Made by a program: the position numbers and the translations under genes. Positions 55,774 through 63,381 of a DNA stretch of 64,000 nt are shown piece by piece. This DNA is from Synaphobranchus kaupii. Lineage: Eukaryota > Chordata > Actinopteri > Anguilliformes > Synaphobranchidae. The first letter of the stretch is position 1, and every line of letters begins with the position of its first letter. Location: contig CM056380.1 of the NCBI GenBank assembly GCA_029718625.1, forward strand, positions 48,719,218 through 48,783,217, read 5' to 3'. The notes under the pieces were generated by a model that did no database searches, was not told the origin of the DNA, and saw only the letters and a list, made by a program, of their open reading frames with translations.

Positions 55774-56607
55774 CACATGCGCACACATTCAGCCAGTACT
55801 CACTCTCTGGGTCCCCTGCAGTGATGCTGTACTCCACTTTGCCATTAAGTCCTGAGTCTTCATCAGTAGCTCTCAGGGTCCAGACCCGGGGCCCTGGCTG
55901 CCCCTCAGTGATGTCAAAGGGCCCCTCAAGAGCCCGGGGGAAGGTGGGGGTCACGTCATTCACGTCGATCACATTCACCAGAACCTGTGAATGAGAAACT
56001 TTCAAACTGACGATCAACTGAAACATTAATCAAACCTACTACAGGGGGCAGAAGACGGAATTCACTTAGTTATTATTGGTTGGGGACCGGTTTTAAGTGT
56101 GTGCGAGTGCACACGCGGTATTCTCACCGTTGTACTGGATGTCAAGCGGAGCCCAGGGATGGGACACTGGTCGGTCGCCGTGACAACAAGCGTGTAGTGT
56201 CCATTGCTAATCTCATAGTCCAACTCCTTGACCACTACAATAGTCCCCTGGATGCACAGAAGGTGATTAAGTGATTACAGGATTAGGTGAACATGGCCTG
56301 AACAACAGAACAGCAGCTGTTAGGGTTCTGAGAACATGTTGTACTTAAGCACACGCGTGTGGCCCTACGGGTGAGTCTTACTCACCGTCATGGCGCCGAT
56401 GCGGAATGTTTGGGCCAGGTTGCCCTGGGTGATGCTGTAGCGCAAGGTTCCGTTCAGCCCCTCGTCCGGGTCGACGGCCGTCACCGTGGCGATGGTAGTC
56501 CCCACGGTCTGCGGGCCTTCGCTCAACACCGTCACATACTCGACCTCGGGAAACACGGGCGCGTTGTCGTTCTCATCTATGATGTGTACCCAGATGGTCG
56601 TCGAGGC
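31612..56607 (-). CDS. cdh23: cdh23, 3' half (32 exons): cadherin-23, partial
   Basis: Cadherin-23 is the giant atypical cadherin that forms the upper part of the hair-cell tip link with protocadherin-15 and binds harmonin inside the cell. Thirty-two exons join with all phases matching to 1750 codons plus TGA, about half of the 3354-residue human protein. From N to C: the end of EC15, EC16 to EC27 separated by 12 DxND-type linkers, a membrane-adjacent domain, one transmembrane helix and a cytoplasmic tail ending ITEL, a PDZ-binding motif for harmonin. EC numbering assumes the 27 repeats of mammals. Calcium motifs (LDRE, DxD, DxNDN) are visible in most repeats. EC1 to EC15 must lie to the right of 64000. 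The gene is convergent with eif3l. Confidence 0.95.
32594..32701 (-). CDS. cdh23: cdh23 exon, 2nd from 3' end: homologue of alternatively spliced exon 68
   Basis: Thirty-six codons, phase 0 on both sides, from [18 protein letters not shown] to SSITE. The mammalian counterpart is a 35-codon cassette exon used mainly in the inner ear. Phase 0-0 means skipping keeps the frame here too. Confidence 0.9.
33097..33219 (-). CDS. cdh23: cdh23 exon, 3rd from 3' end: cytoplasmic tail
   Basis: Forty-one codons, phase 0-0, [18 protein letters not shown] to RDGPIK. Donor AAG|GTGAGA. Confidence 0.95.
33307..33436 (-). CDS. cdh23: cdh23 exon, 4th from 3' end: cytoplasmic tail
   Basis: Encodes [18 protein letters not shown] to WNSPARTH. 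The acceptor is preceded by a TG repeat instead of a clean polypyrimidine tract. Confidence 0.95.
33735..33795 (-). CDS. cdh23: cdh23 exon, 5th from 3' end: cytoplasmic tail
   Basis: Encodes [19 protein letters not shown], split-codon Gly at both ends. Confidence 0.95.
34003..34043 (-). CDS. cdh23: cdh23 exon, 6th from 3' end: juxtamembrane segment
   Basis: A 41-bp micro-exon encoding [13 protein letters not shown], the basic stop-transfer stretch after the membrane helix. Confidence 0.93.
34646..34725 (-). CDS. cdh23: cdh23 exon, 7th from 3' end: transmembrane helix
   Basis: Encodes [19 protein letters not shown] then MNWYYRT, a single hydrophobic span. The acceptor CTGAAAG is preceded by a homopolymer C tract of about 24 bases on the gene strand. 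Confidence 0.95.
35017..35137 (-). CDS. cdh23: cdh23 exon, 8th from 3' end: membrane-adjacent domain, C-terminal part
   Basis: Encodes [20 protein letters not shown] to DDLTTLQ. The segment SGKAPDD differs from the human SVRLPDD. Confidence 0.95.
35208..35405 (-). mobile_element. degenerate V-SINE, copy 3, in a cdh23 intron
   Basis: Read on the minus strand it keeps the tRNA-like head region, CCTTGAGCATGGTACTTAAC and the CGCTCTAGATAAG tail, with many substitutions. A further tail fragment (TCGCTCTGGATAGAAGC, minus strand) lies at 35790-35830. Confidence 0.75.
35613..35710 (-). CDS. cdh23: cdh23 exon, 9th from 3' end: membrane-adjacent domain
   Basis: Encodes [18 protein letters not shown] to RILDVE plus two bases of Arg. 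Its donor reads GAGAG|GCGAGT, so the intron that follows is probably GC-AG. Confidence 0.92.
35965..36221 (-). CDS. cdh23: cdh23 exon, 10th from 3' end: end of EC27 and membrane-adjacent domain
   Basis: Encodes [20 protein letters not shown] through [18 protein letters not shown] to NTDDVQ, very close to human. Confidence 0.95.
36882..37043 (-). CDS. cdh23: cdh23 exon, 11th from 3' end: EC27
   Basis: Encodes [20 protein letters not shown] to DDVGNVFII. Phase 1 on both sides. Confidence 0.95.
37373..37636 (-). CDS. cdh23: cdh23 exon, 12th from 3' end: EC26 end, linker, EC27 start
   Basis: Encodes the RDLDRE calcium motif, the [11 protein letters not shown] loop typical of CDH23 and the linker DINDQPP. 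The donor GCCG|GTATGC runs after 13 bases into a TG repeat. Confidence 0.95.
38359..38488 (-). CDS. cdh23: cdh23 exon, 13th from 3' end: EC26
   Basis: Encodes [19 protein letters not shown] to VVYYFIA, including GAVDADEG. Confidence 0.95.
39181..39249. repeat. (CA)n microsatellite
   Basis: A CA tract in the cdh23 intron upstream of the EC26 exon. Other CA-rich tracts in cdh23 introns lie at 37270-37360, 40350-40610, 44410-44676 and 53402-53440 (GT). Confidence 0.95.
39384..39497 (-). CDS. cdh23: cdh23 exon, 14th from 3' end: EC25 end and linker
   Basis: Thirty-eight codons [18 protein letters not shown] to the linker DIDDNEP and FFKPP. Confidence 0.95.
39708..39908. mobile_element. TA-flanked MITE with CACTCTGAG ends
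   Basis: CACTCTGAGA at the left and TCTGAGAGTG at the right, each flanked by TA. The inner arms carry AGGGTTCTTTGG and the complementary AAAGAACCCTTG. The same end type occurs at 57735-57946. Confidence 0.7.
40070..40264 (-). CDS. cdh23: cdh23 exon, 15th from 3' end: EC25
   Basis: Sixty-five codons [19 protein letters not shown] to [12 protein letters not shown]. Confidence 0.95.
40608..40819 (-). CDS. cdh23: cdh23 exon, 16th from 3' end: EC24 end, linker, EC25 start
   Basis: Encodes [14 protein letters not shown] to [12 protein letters not shown] and IMHILE. The donor GAG|GTGCGT leads directly into a long TG-rich tract. Confidence 0.95.
40927..41104 (-). CDS. cdh23: cdh23 exon, 17th from 3' end: EC23-EC24 linker and EC24
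   Basis: Starts [20 protein letters not shown] and includes [10 protein letters not shown]. The linker has Phe where canonical cadherins have Asn; human has Cys there. Confidence 0.95.
41236..41718. repeat. 34-bp minisatellite in a cdh23 intron
   Basis: About 14 copies of a unit containing GTGTATTAGATACACCACAC and TGTCACTGCATAG. Within each unit TGTATTAGATACA is a near-palindrome that could fold as a small hairpin. Copies differ mainly by CTGTCAC, CGGTCAC or CAGTCAC. Confidence 0.93.
41935..42054 (-). CDS. cdh23: cdh23 exon, 18th from 3' end: EC23
   Basis: Forty codons [18 protein letters not shown] to NNRRENSVQ. Confidence 0.95.
42256..42442. mobile_element. MITE with CAGTGATAATCAAATCTGG ends
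   Basis: The left end and the right end (GGCCAGATTTGAGTATCCCT then G) are imperfect inverted repeats. CTGCTGGTTTTCATT and AAAACCAGCAG face each other inside. No clear target duplication was found. Confidence 0.6.
43226..43363 (-). CDS. cdh23: cdh23 exon, 19th from 3' end: EC23
   Basis: Forty-six codons [18 protein letters not shown] to FGITPST, including ATDADSG. Phase 0-0. Confidence 0.95.
43469..43638 (-). CDS. cdh23: cdh23 exon, 20th from 3' end: EC22 end and linker
   Basis: Encodes [20 protein letters not shown] to [15 protein letters not shown]. Confidence 0.95.
43849..44073 (-). CDS. cdh23: cdh23 exon, 21st from 3' end: EC21-EC22 linker and EC22
   Basis: Encodes [20 protein letters not shown] to RLEDPST, including [10 protein letters not shown]. 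Confidence 0.95.
44283..44399 (-). CDS. cdh23: cdh23 exon, 22nd from 3' end: EC21
   Basis: Encodes [18 protein letters not shown] to QSVSVPN. LNRE replaces the usual LDRE, as in human CDH23 EC21. Confidence 0.95.
44847..45305 (-). CDS. cdh23: cdh23 exon, 23rd from 3' end: EC20 and EC21 start (largest exon here)
   Basis: At 459 bp it is the largest cdh23 exon in the window. It encodes [27 protein letters not shown], the linker DINDSRP and [15 protein letters not shown] to DFHT. Phase 1 on both sides. Confidence 0.95.
45388..45434. repeat. (CGCA)n microsatellite
   Basis: About ten CGCA tetramers. A similar tract lies at 55737-55775. Confidence 0.9.
45450..45657. repeat. degenerate tandem repeat, about 45 bp
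   Basis: Phrases such as GTGTGGTTGTGAGTGACAG and AATGGGTGGGGCT recur four to five times. One more copy appears at 46805-46862, beyond the inserted element, showing that the element split the array. Confidence 0.6.
45658..46803. mobile_element. 1.15-kb non-autonomous element inserted in a tandem array
   Basis: The ends GGGTGCGTCCCAATAGTC and ATATTGGGATGCACCC are inverted, and the inner arms match (CCTCCACTACCACTCCTCTA against its complement near 46735-46765). The interior is AT-rich without coding capacity. The superfamily is not assigned. Confidence 0.65.
46870..47073 (-). CDS. cdh23: cdh23 exon, 24th from 3' end: EC19 end, linker, EC20 start
   Basis: Encodes [18 protein letters not shown] to [12 protein letters not shown] and LPENSPT. 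Confidence 0.95.
47180..47305 (-). CDS. cdh23: cdh23 exon, 25th from 3' end: EC19
   Basis: Encodes [20 protein letters not shown] to FTVDSVT. Phase 1 on both sides. Confidence 0.93.
47402..47504 (-). CDS. cdh23: cdh23 exon, 26th from 3' end: EC18-EC19 linker
   Basis: Encodes [20 protein letters not shown] to ISENAPA. It follows the intron that holds the 4.3-kb minisatellite. Confidence 0.94.
47690..52018. repeat. 4.3-kb minisatellite filling a cdh23 intron
   Basis: The left half (to about 49930) consists of roughly 68 units of 33 bp, built from GTGAGTAGTGCTGGTGTATA plus CAGTGTGCAGTGA. The right half has 29- and 33-bp units with GATGG in place of GCTGG; four bases (GTGA) make the difference. 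Unit variants (CAGTGTGCTGTAA, CATTGTGCAGTGA, TACTGTGCAGTAA) recur in fixed order. All three minus frames stay open for over 600 codons only because 33 is a multiple of three. Confidence 0.97.
52047..52154 (-). CDS. cdh23: cdh23 exon, 27th from 3' end: EC18
   Basis: Thirty-six codons [17 protein letters not shown] to [10 protein letters not shown]. Donor CGG|GTACGG, only about 30 bp from the minisatellite edge. Confidence 0.94.
52370..52579 (-). CDS. cdh23: cdh23 exon, 28th from 3' end: EC17-EC18 linker and EC18
   Basis: Seventy codons [18 protein letters not shown] to GAFYINDT. Confidence 0.95.
52590..52735. repeat. G-rich low-complexity tract beside a cdh23 acceptor
   Basis: Runs of G within GAGA repeats include three homopolymer G tracts on the plus strand, so the cdh23 sense strand is a long polypyrimidine tract upstream of the EC17-EC18 linker exon. 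G-quadruplex formation on the plus strand is plausible. Confidence 0.7.
53193..53380. mobile_element. hAT-like MITE, 188 bp, with 8-bp duplication
   Basis: The ends CAGTAGTGTAGT and ACTACTACACCACTG are inverted. The exact duplication TCTACATT flanks it (53185-53192 and 53381-53388). The motif TACCCACTTCT repeats inside. Confidence 0.82.
53932..54135 (-). mobile_element. single-arm fragment of the Tc1-like palindrome family
   Basis: On the minus strand it reads TTTGGTCGCATATCC, CAAGCGATACTATAACG and GAATGGATCTCTATGGG, matching the cores at 12052, 13235, 16600 and 24700. It abuts a Sleeping-Beauty-type repeat. Confidence 0.75.
54141..54374. mobile_element. solitary Sleeping-Beauty-type inverted repeat (IR/DR)
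   Basis: The sequence has the layout of one terminal repeat of the Tc1-family TcS/Sleeping Beauty group, in reverse: inner direct repeat GTATGTAAACTTCTGACCCA at the left, AACAATTGTTGGAAAAATGA in the middle, outer direct repeat GTAAACTTCTGACATCAACT then G at the right, followed by TA. No partner repeat or transposase lies nearby. Confidence 0.8.
54387..55050. repeat. 27-bp minisatellite in a cdh23 intron
   Basis: About 24 copies of a 27-bp unit (TTATGTATTAGATATGTGTG plus TGAGGGG). Some copies lack a TG pair (25 bp). It starts beside the Sleeping-Beauty-type repeat. Confidence 0.95.
55555..55688 (-). CDS. cdh23: cdh23 exon, 29th from 3' end: EC17
   Basis: Encodes [20 protein letters not shown] to LGSPSRSST. 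Donor ACG|GTCAGG. Confidence 0.93.
55804..55984 (-). CDS. cdh23: cdh23 exon, 30th from 3' end: EC16-EC17 linker and EC17
   Basis: Encodes [18 protein letters not shown] to ITAGDPE. The linker DVNDVTP lacks the second Asn of the canonical DxNDN. Confidence 0.95.
56128..56247 (-). CDS. cdh23: cdh23 exon, 31st from 3' end: EC16
   Basis: Forty codons [18 protein letters not shown] to RLTSSTT. LDYE stands where LDRE is usual. Confidence 0.94.
56386..56607 (-). CDS. cdh23: cdh23 exon, 32nd from 3' end: EC15-EC16 linker and EC16
   Basis: Seventy-four codons [17 protein letters not shown] to FRIGAMT. The acceptor ACCAAAG|GCC lacks a strong pyrimidine tract but keeps frame; the true edge could shift slightly. 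It is the last cdh23 exon found in the window. Confidence 0.92.
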
Positions 56608-57138
56608 CTTTGGTGGTGTGGAGACAGAGAGAGAGCGAGAGAGAGGTTTATCGTGAGCCAGGCAGCTGCAGCGTATCTAACCAGTTGACTTTCCCCCCTC
56701 CACCCATCTCCACTTTTGAGGACCAGTTGAGGACCAGAACAGTTAGGTGACCCTGGCTCTGCAGAGTATTATAAGCTCATTTACAATTACTCAATTCAGG
56801 GAAACAGAACAGCAAAGTGGTGAGAGAAACTGCTTTTATCACCATAAGGCAACACTTCTCAGTTCTCAGAGCACTTGAAATTGTACCCTGAAGAAAAAAA
56901 ACAAAAAAACATCCACTTGATTTACAACATTGAAATGCAGTAAATAAATGTGTGTCTGCCCTTGCCAAATGTTTTTGAACGCAGAGATGAGTGATTTGCT
57001 GTAAAGTAACTAGCGTACATGCTCATAGCTGTCGGTTTCTGTGTGAGCACCTGGCTTCCTTTAGGGACACAGTAGAGAACACAGCTGCACTGTTGGACAC
57101 CTGCATCATACGTGCCCTTCCCCTTTGATACTATAAAA

Positions 57139-57359
57139 CATTGGTGCCCAAACTCGGTCCTGGGGACCCCTGTGTATGCTGGTTTTCATTCCAGCCACAG
57201 TTGCGATCCCAGAATTTTAACAAGCTGTTCATTTGTTCTTAATTAGACACTATTCATGTTTTGAGGGATTATTTACCTGATCAGTTATAATTATTATTAT
57301 ATTATTGGCTGTAACAAAAACCAGCATAGGCAGGGGTCCCCAGAGTTTAAGAACCACTG
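57139..57359. mobile_element. hAT-like MITE, 221 bp, with 8-bp duplication
   Basis: The ends CATTGGTGCCCAAACTC and GAGTTTAAGAACCACTG are imperfect inverted repeats. The exact duplication CTATAAAA is at 57131-57138 and 57360-57367. CTGGGGACCCCTG and CAGGGGTCCCCAG face each other inside. Confidence 0.85.
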
Positions 57360-57573
57360 CTATAAAACCACGCACAGCTGGATTGGTTCCCCACACACCC
57401 AGGTTAGGTGCTTTGTCCTACGTCTGAACTGTAGGGCCCGCAGGGTGCCAGAGTGAAACCCTGGAATACCCCGGGCCAGACAGGACAGTGAGACAGAACC
57501 CCATGTAATTATACCCACCGGCTTTCACACATGGTGGCGTGGCGCATTTGTATAGAACATTGTGTAGAAAATC

Positions 57574-57574
<1 letters not shown>

Positions 57575-57606
<32 letters not shown>
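57575..57606. repeat. (GA)n microsatellite
   Basis: A pure GA tract. Other GA/CT tracts lie at 3527-3561, 10519-10556 and 63042-63068. Confidence 0.9.
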
Positions 57607-57734
57607 CGTGGTGGGTGTGAAACCAGGCTCTTTCGGGTGTGCAGTCCTGCCCTGCCGGTTTGGCCTGTCTCAGGAATGCCTCTTTTAGGCATTTTAGTGT
57701 TTAGAGCTCCTACCTCAGGACCTGGGTTCCCTTA

Positions 57735-57946
57735 CACTCTCAAAAAAAAACAACAACAAGGCATGAAAATGTGCCTAAAAAGGTGCAAACGCCTGTCACT
57801 GGGATGGCACCCTAGGTACATACACCCCTATCCAGCAATACATTATTAATCTGTACCTTTATTGCTTGCGCTTATTAGTACCCAAATTTACATTTTATAT
57901 CATTTACATCAAATCTACCTCCACTGTACCTTTATTTCTGAGAGTG
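57735..57946. mobile_element. TA-flanked MITE with CACTCTCA ends
   Basis: CACTCTCAAA at the left and TCTGAGAGTG at the right, with TA on both sides. GGTACATACACC and the GTACC-containing right arm lie inside. Related to 39708-39908. Confidence 0.7.
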
Positions 57947-58739
57947 TACTGAGTCTTAGAGAATGATGCCAAAGGGTGGTACATGCTAATCCTTAGTTCC
58001 TTACCCATTTACATCATTTTTAACATGTGATTTAACCATCCAGGTTTAAACCCAAATGTTTCACTTTTGTTGAAAAAACTAAACAAAACAAACACATTTA
58101 TTCAAATATCTCACCACAATAGGAAACACTCTCACACATGCACACACACGTACACATGCACACGCACGTACCCATGCACACACACAAATACAAGTAGGCT
58201 ACAAAGGAGCAATTATGCCATTAAAGGTGCAATACTAAAATAAAAGGAGTGACAGTGTATGGAAAATGCGGAAATTCTGTAACTGCTGTTGTAGGTTTGA
58301 TTCCCAGGCGATTGAGCAAGTTACCTAACAGGAATCGCATCAGTAAATACATAGCCACCTGTATAAATCAATTGTATGTCAAAAAAATGTTAACTGTCTA
58401 AGTTAGGCTACTCTGGATTAGCATAAATGCCTAAAATAATTATTTAAAATATACACAAAATGCAGCTTAAACTAAATGTTGAACCAAAGAAAACAAAGAT
58501 CAGCACCATCAAACATGCCACGCCAATTTAGCTGACTTAATTAGAATCCAATAAACAACATTCAAATTTAGAAAAATATTTGAGACTTCAGCAAAAATCA
58601 GCACAACATGTAGATTGCCAGTTCCTGTTTTACCGGACAACACGTGAAATAAATTAGTAAATGTCGCAACGCAAGTAAAATCGATCAGGAATGGGAAAGC
58701 TACACTGATCCGTGATAAAATAAGAGAAAGAAAGGGGGG

Positions 58740-59047
58740 AGGAGGAGGAAGGAGAGGGGCAGTCGTTTGAGAAGGGTGCAAAGAAGCGAGGGCGGCTCCA
58801 CTCCGCTCCGCTTCCTGTGTTATAGAATTGCAACATCAACCCAGCGAGTGACTGTCATCTGAGAACACTGCTGGCAAGAGGAGAGATTTCATCAAAGATA
58901 TCTTTCGTACAACGTTTTGGGCGTAGTGTCAGTTATTTCACATCCACAAAGAAAATCCAGGACAGTGCAACATACGCGAACTGTTAAATTACTTTACTTT
59001 TGATTTTTCTTGAGGGGACACACAACCCACATTTTACCAAGAGCACC
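58740..59047 (+). promoter_or_regulatory. promoter and 5' UTR of the candidate vsir gene
   Basis: A purine-rich GGAGGAGGAAGGAGAGG block and a CGCTTCCTG ETS/PU.1-like site precede a 5' leader. ACC directly before the ATG gives a good Kozak context. PU.1-type sites would suit the myeloid expression known for VISTA, but this is inference. Confidence 0.35.
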
Positions 59048-59135
59048 ATGTCGGATTCATACAGAAGAAAGATTCCTGCGCTTGATTTAGCGGCTGCATT
59101 GCGATTGTGTTTTCATCTTATTGTCATAATTGAAG
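59048..59135 (+). CDS. candidate vsir (VISTA) exon 1: signal peptide, partial gene
   Basis: An ATG in good context opens 29 codons plus one base: MSDSYRRKIPALDLAAALRL, then a hydrophobic CFHLIVIIEG, ending at the strong donor AAG|GTAAGC in phase 1. This is what the signal-peptide exon of an immunoglobulin-superfamily gene looks like (phase-1 exit). In mammals VSIR lies within a CDH23 intron on the opposite strand, and the position and strand fit here. The residues themselves do not prove VSIR. No Ig-domain exon was seen before 64000, so exon 2 must be further right. It may alternatively be a non-coding or unrelated transcript. Confidence 0.45.
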
Positions 59136-61209
59136 GTAAGCAAATACCACGCAGTTAACAATCTGTGCAAGCCAGCTGGCAGTAACTTTTCTCTTTCTCT
59201 TACGGACTAGAAGAACAAGACGTGAACCGACCTGTTGCATATCTCAGTCCTTTTAAAGCTATTGGTAAAGGAGAAGTTGACACGCAGTTGACAATGACAT
59301 GTTTGCGATCACAAAGCGCGCAACATTCAGTAAGATATTTGCTAGTTGTGAATGTAGACTAGTCTATGTTTTATAGCCTACATTTTGGTATGTTATTGTC
59401 CTTGTTTGAGTAAATTACCTTTTTTTGTGTAGGCTATAGCTCCGTCTCTGTTTCCCATGAAGGTAATACTACATTGTAAAAGTTGGGCTACTGCTTGTTG
59501 AAAATAGGCTATAATGTGAATGTTATCAATACCCTCCAAAATAGCCTACTTGCCTGTGCTTTGAGTCAGTCTTTTAATCAACCCATGTGTTGTAGGCTAC
59601 ACTTTAATAATAATAAAAAACTCAGAAAATGTGGGTTACATTTTTTGCCAGTGCACTGTAGTAGATGACAGTACATCTCATAATCTCGCGCTGCAGCTGC
59701 TTTAAACAGCAGTGCTGCTTCTGTAACTATCTGCGCTTTTAATTTCCTGTTGTTGCCAGTGATGTTCTGTCTTGTGTAGCTCCAATAGCCTTCACGTTGG
59801 TGTTTTTGTATATTGGATGTTTGCATAGGCTATTGTATATTTTTTACTCTGAGCCTCTCGCTCACATAAACACATTAGCTACCAGTGCTGTAAATTAGGA
59901 TCTGAAGATGAAAACTGTTTGTTGTTGCTTCAAGTACTTTGTCATGAACAGCTGGCGCCTGCTTTTCGTTTGTGTAACATACCGCCTCCTCTCTCCCCTG
60001 GCTTGGGTTGAGAGAAGAAAACCAGCTGTTGGAATCGCGGCGCGATTCCTAAACAGTAATCCACTTCCAAGTGTCCGAGTCGCCCCGAAAGCCGTTTAGG
60101 GTGGGTGACTGAGGGAACTAGTGCCTCTACGGGTCACGGGTAACGCTCTGATAAGCCCCAATGACGCCAGCAGAGTGAGGCCAGTCTCGATTTAATGACC
60201 CGTTGGGCCCCAATTTGGCTCAGTTTTTCTACTGGAAACAAGGACAAGGAGTGCCTTTACAAAACAAGCAAACAAACACAGAAGCAAATAAGTAAGACAC
60301 TTAAGTTGATAGCTTAAGTAATAAACAAACAAATAAATAAGGGAAGTAGCCTACAGGATCCAAGACAAGTCACATTTTTAAAGATATAAATAATCTTGAT
60401 TTTCACTAGCCCTGCATGCATCAATCTCTCTTATGCATCTAGGCTAAGGAAAGCAAAATGAAAGCACAACCATTTTACGGTTGAGAATTACTGCTGCCTA
60501 AACTAAACAAACGGCACACAAAAGTACAAAAATGCACCATCGATTTGAATACCAAGAGGATGTGAGAGAGAGAAAGAGAGCGAGCAAGAAAAAGCATAGC
60601 CTATCTCACTTTGACTTTTAACACCCAATTCAAATGAATACTACAATATCAGCAAAAATCTTTTTTCTGTTGGGCACTGAGGTTGACAACTAGGTGTCAC
60701 CGATAGGACACAGTACAGAACATAGCCAGTTTGATTCCCTTCCATCTGAACTGTCCAACACAAGACTATCAGAGGGTCTGCAGTCTAATGGCTGAGAAAT
60801 AAATGGACACTCGTAACTCTGCATGTAGCCAAGCCTGAACCAAACCAAGGGCTTTTGTCAGGTTTCCTTCCTGATCTCCAACCGATTGTTCATGCCACAG
60901 CTTTACAGATGTGTTTTAGGATAGTCCAGGACAATGTACCTCATTAATTATATTATCTATTTTTTAAAATATATTTTTGTGTTTGTGTGTGTGAGTGTGT
61001 GTGTGGGGGGGGGGGCTACATACATGCATGCACGCACACACATACAGGAATTCTGGATGTGACCCTATGTCAGTACCACAGGTGCTTCTGCGTCTTATCT
61101 CATCCCCCTATCAGTCTGTTATTCATTATTGATCTACGTGTAGTCTGGGGACTCTGAGCCAAAAGGAAAATAAATTGTGAGAAAAGAATGAAACCATATT
61201 GTGGCTATA

Positions 61210-61210
<1 letters not shown>

Positions 61211-61277
<67 letters not shown>

Positions 61278-61348
61278 TGTGTGTGCACTAGGCAGGTATT
61301 GGCAAGTCCAGTGATTTTAGGTGACTACATCAAGCACACAAACACACA

Positions 61349-61388
<40 letters not shown>
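61211..61388. repeat. (GT)n and (CA)n inverted microsatellite pair
   Basis: A GT tract at 61211-61285 is followed 50 bp later by a CA tract at 61334-61388. The two are complementary, so this DNA or its RNA could fold into a hairpin with a short loop. Confidence 0.85.
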
Positions 61389-61392
<4 letters not shown>

Positions 61393-63035
61393 GGTCACAA
61401 CGTCTGCAGTGTCTCACTTTGAAGAGGTTGAAAACAGGGCTACCTATACCCCATCATCACTCTGACCTGAGGCCAGTGGCTTGTCTCCACCCTCTCTCTC
61501 TGAGACAGTCAAGGCTAGTTTGCTGGACCTATGAGGACCTATGAGTTATTTAACAACAAGGAGACATTGCTCAGAGAGAGAGAGTGAGCTTGTGGTATTT
61601 AAAGTTATTAAAAAAATATGAGTGAGCACAGTGGTGTGTGCAAATGTATATCTACCTACCACAGACTGAAGGGTAGTAACAGGCACAAAAGCACTGTATC
61701 GCATTATGGGTTCCCATAAGAAGCAGTCATTTATGTTTTTCTGTACAATTATTAAACTACTGGGGCTGGGCGAGAGATTATTTGTTTTTGCCTTTTGACA
61801 TTTTGTGATTATTTTATGTTTTTAGACATTTAGAGTTATTTTAGATCTGACATTTTGAGTCATTTTTGTTTGGGGTTTTTGTGTATGTCGATATACAGGT
61901 ATACAACTGTGCTGGATAAGCGACTGGAAAATTCACTGTTGAGTTATTTTAGGGATGGGGTGTCTGACCTCTCCTCCCCACCATACCACTTTCCATAGTC
62001 TGAGGGCTTAAGTGTTTAGGTAATGATGCCTTCATTAATATCCCACGGAGGGTGATGAAAGACTGCAGGGTCCAGTCCCAGTTTGAGTTCTCAGCTGTTC
62101 TGCTGGAAAACAAATCTCCACAGAGGACACTGTGAAACAAGCATGAGCAGATACACAAGGCCTTGTGGGTAATGTAGTTATCACGGACAGTCCTTCAGTA
62201 GACACCTACCACCGGAATTCTGCCCTTAAAAGGTCTGTAGCTGGATTGCTCTGGACAGTGTACTCTTGTCTGGGTCACCATTTTGGCTTGAACAAGCAAC
62301 AAATTGTGCAACCAAAATGCTGCTGGACAAAATACTATCGCCAATTTTGTGGTTATTTGCCAAGAACATGCTTTACACACAACAGTGTTTGGAAAAAAAG
62401 AAGAAAAACCAGAACAAAGTGACAGGGGATTAGATTCAAAATCTTCTATATCATGGATTCCAAATCAAATGGCAGAAAATGGGATGGCAGCATGTTTCAC
62501 ACCTCCCTCCCTATAAGCTGAAAAGTTTGAACATGTTTAATTGGCCCTTACATCCTTTACATTCAATCAGGGTCTGTGTAAAACAGGGGAGGGATTGGCT
62601 TCTTTTTTAAATAACAGCTTCTTTAATCCTGCATCCTGGGGCAGAGGGGAACCACTGATGATCCAACTCCCTGTAGAGTTAGTCAAACCACCACAGTCCA
62701 TCCTCTCTACATCCATAAAGCTAAGGCCCATCATGGGATCTCTGTCCGCAATTGTACATTTTAAAGGTCACGGAGTTGGAGTGGGTGGGTTAGGGTTACT
62801 AAAGATGTCTGACGCCTAATGAAAAATTCCCAGTAGCAATTATGTTCATGAAACATTTGTTAATTAAATCCATTTTTATTTTATTCAATCCTTTTGCATA
62901 TTTCTGGGAGCTGGTCCTTAGCTCTAAAGCTTATGGACCTACATTTTTAGGATGTGAAGTATTGACTTGGTCTCTATCTCTATCTCCCTCCCAAATCCAA
63001 ATACAAAAATGCTTTATTGGAAGGAATACAGTCTG

Positions 63036-63071
<36 letters not shown>

Positions 63072-63361
63072 ATACTGTAAAACCTCGATGTGCACTTTGC
63101 CCAAAGTAAGTTGCAAACTGTTTAGAATTTGCTGAGGTAAACAAGTTGTGAGGGCAGAAAGGCGTGTGTGTGTGAGTGCTTACTGTATGTGGGGCTGGGC
63201 CAATAGGTAATAACAATAGAGACTGTGGTTAGAATATCAGTGTATAAACCAGATTGGTTTATTAATGTTAAGGTTCTCCTGAGACTGGAATGGGTTCTCA
63301 GGATACCAGGCTGAATGGAAATAGAGTATAATGGAGAATAGTGTGTGTGTGTGTGTATGTT

Positions 63362-63381
63362 GGGGGGGGGGGGGGGGGGGT
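63362..63381. repeat. poly-G tract
   Basis: About twenty consecutive G next to a GT repeat. Similar poly-G tracts lie at 34741-34761 and 61004-61014. Lengths in such tracts are prone to sequencing error. Confidence 0.8.

Noticed and set aside
62165..62422. 85-codon plus-strand ORF downstream of the candidate vsir exon
   Set aside because: No Ig V-domain cysteine/tryptophan pattern and no fitting splice sites; probably a chance ORF.
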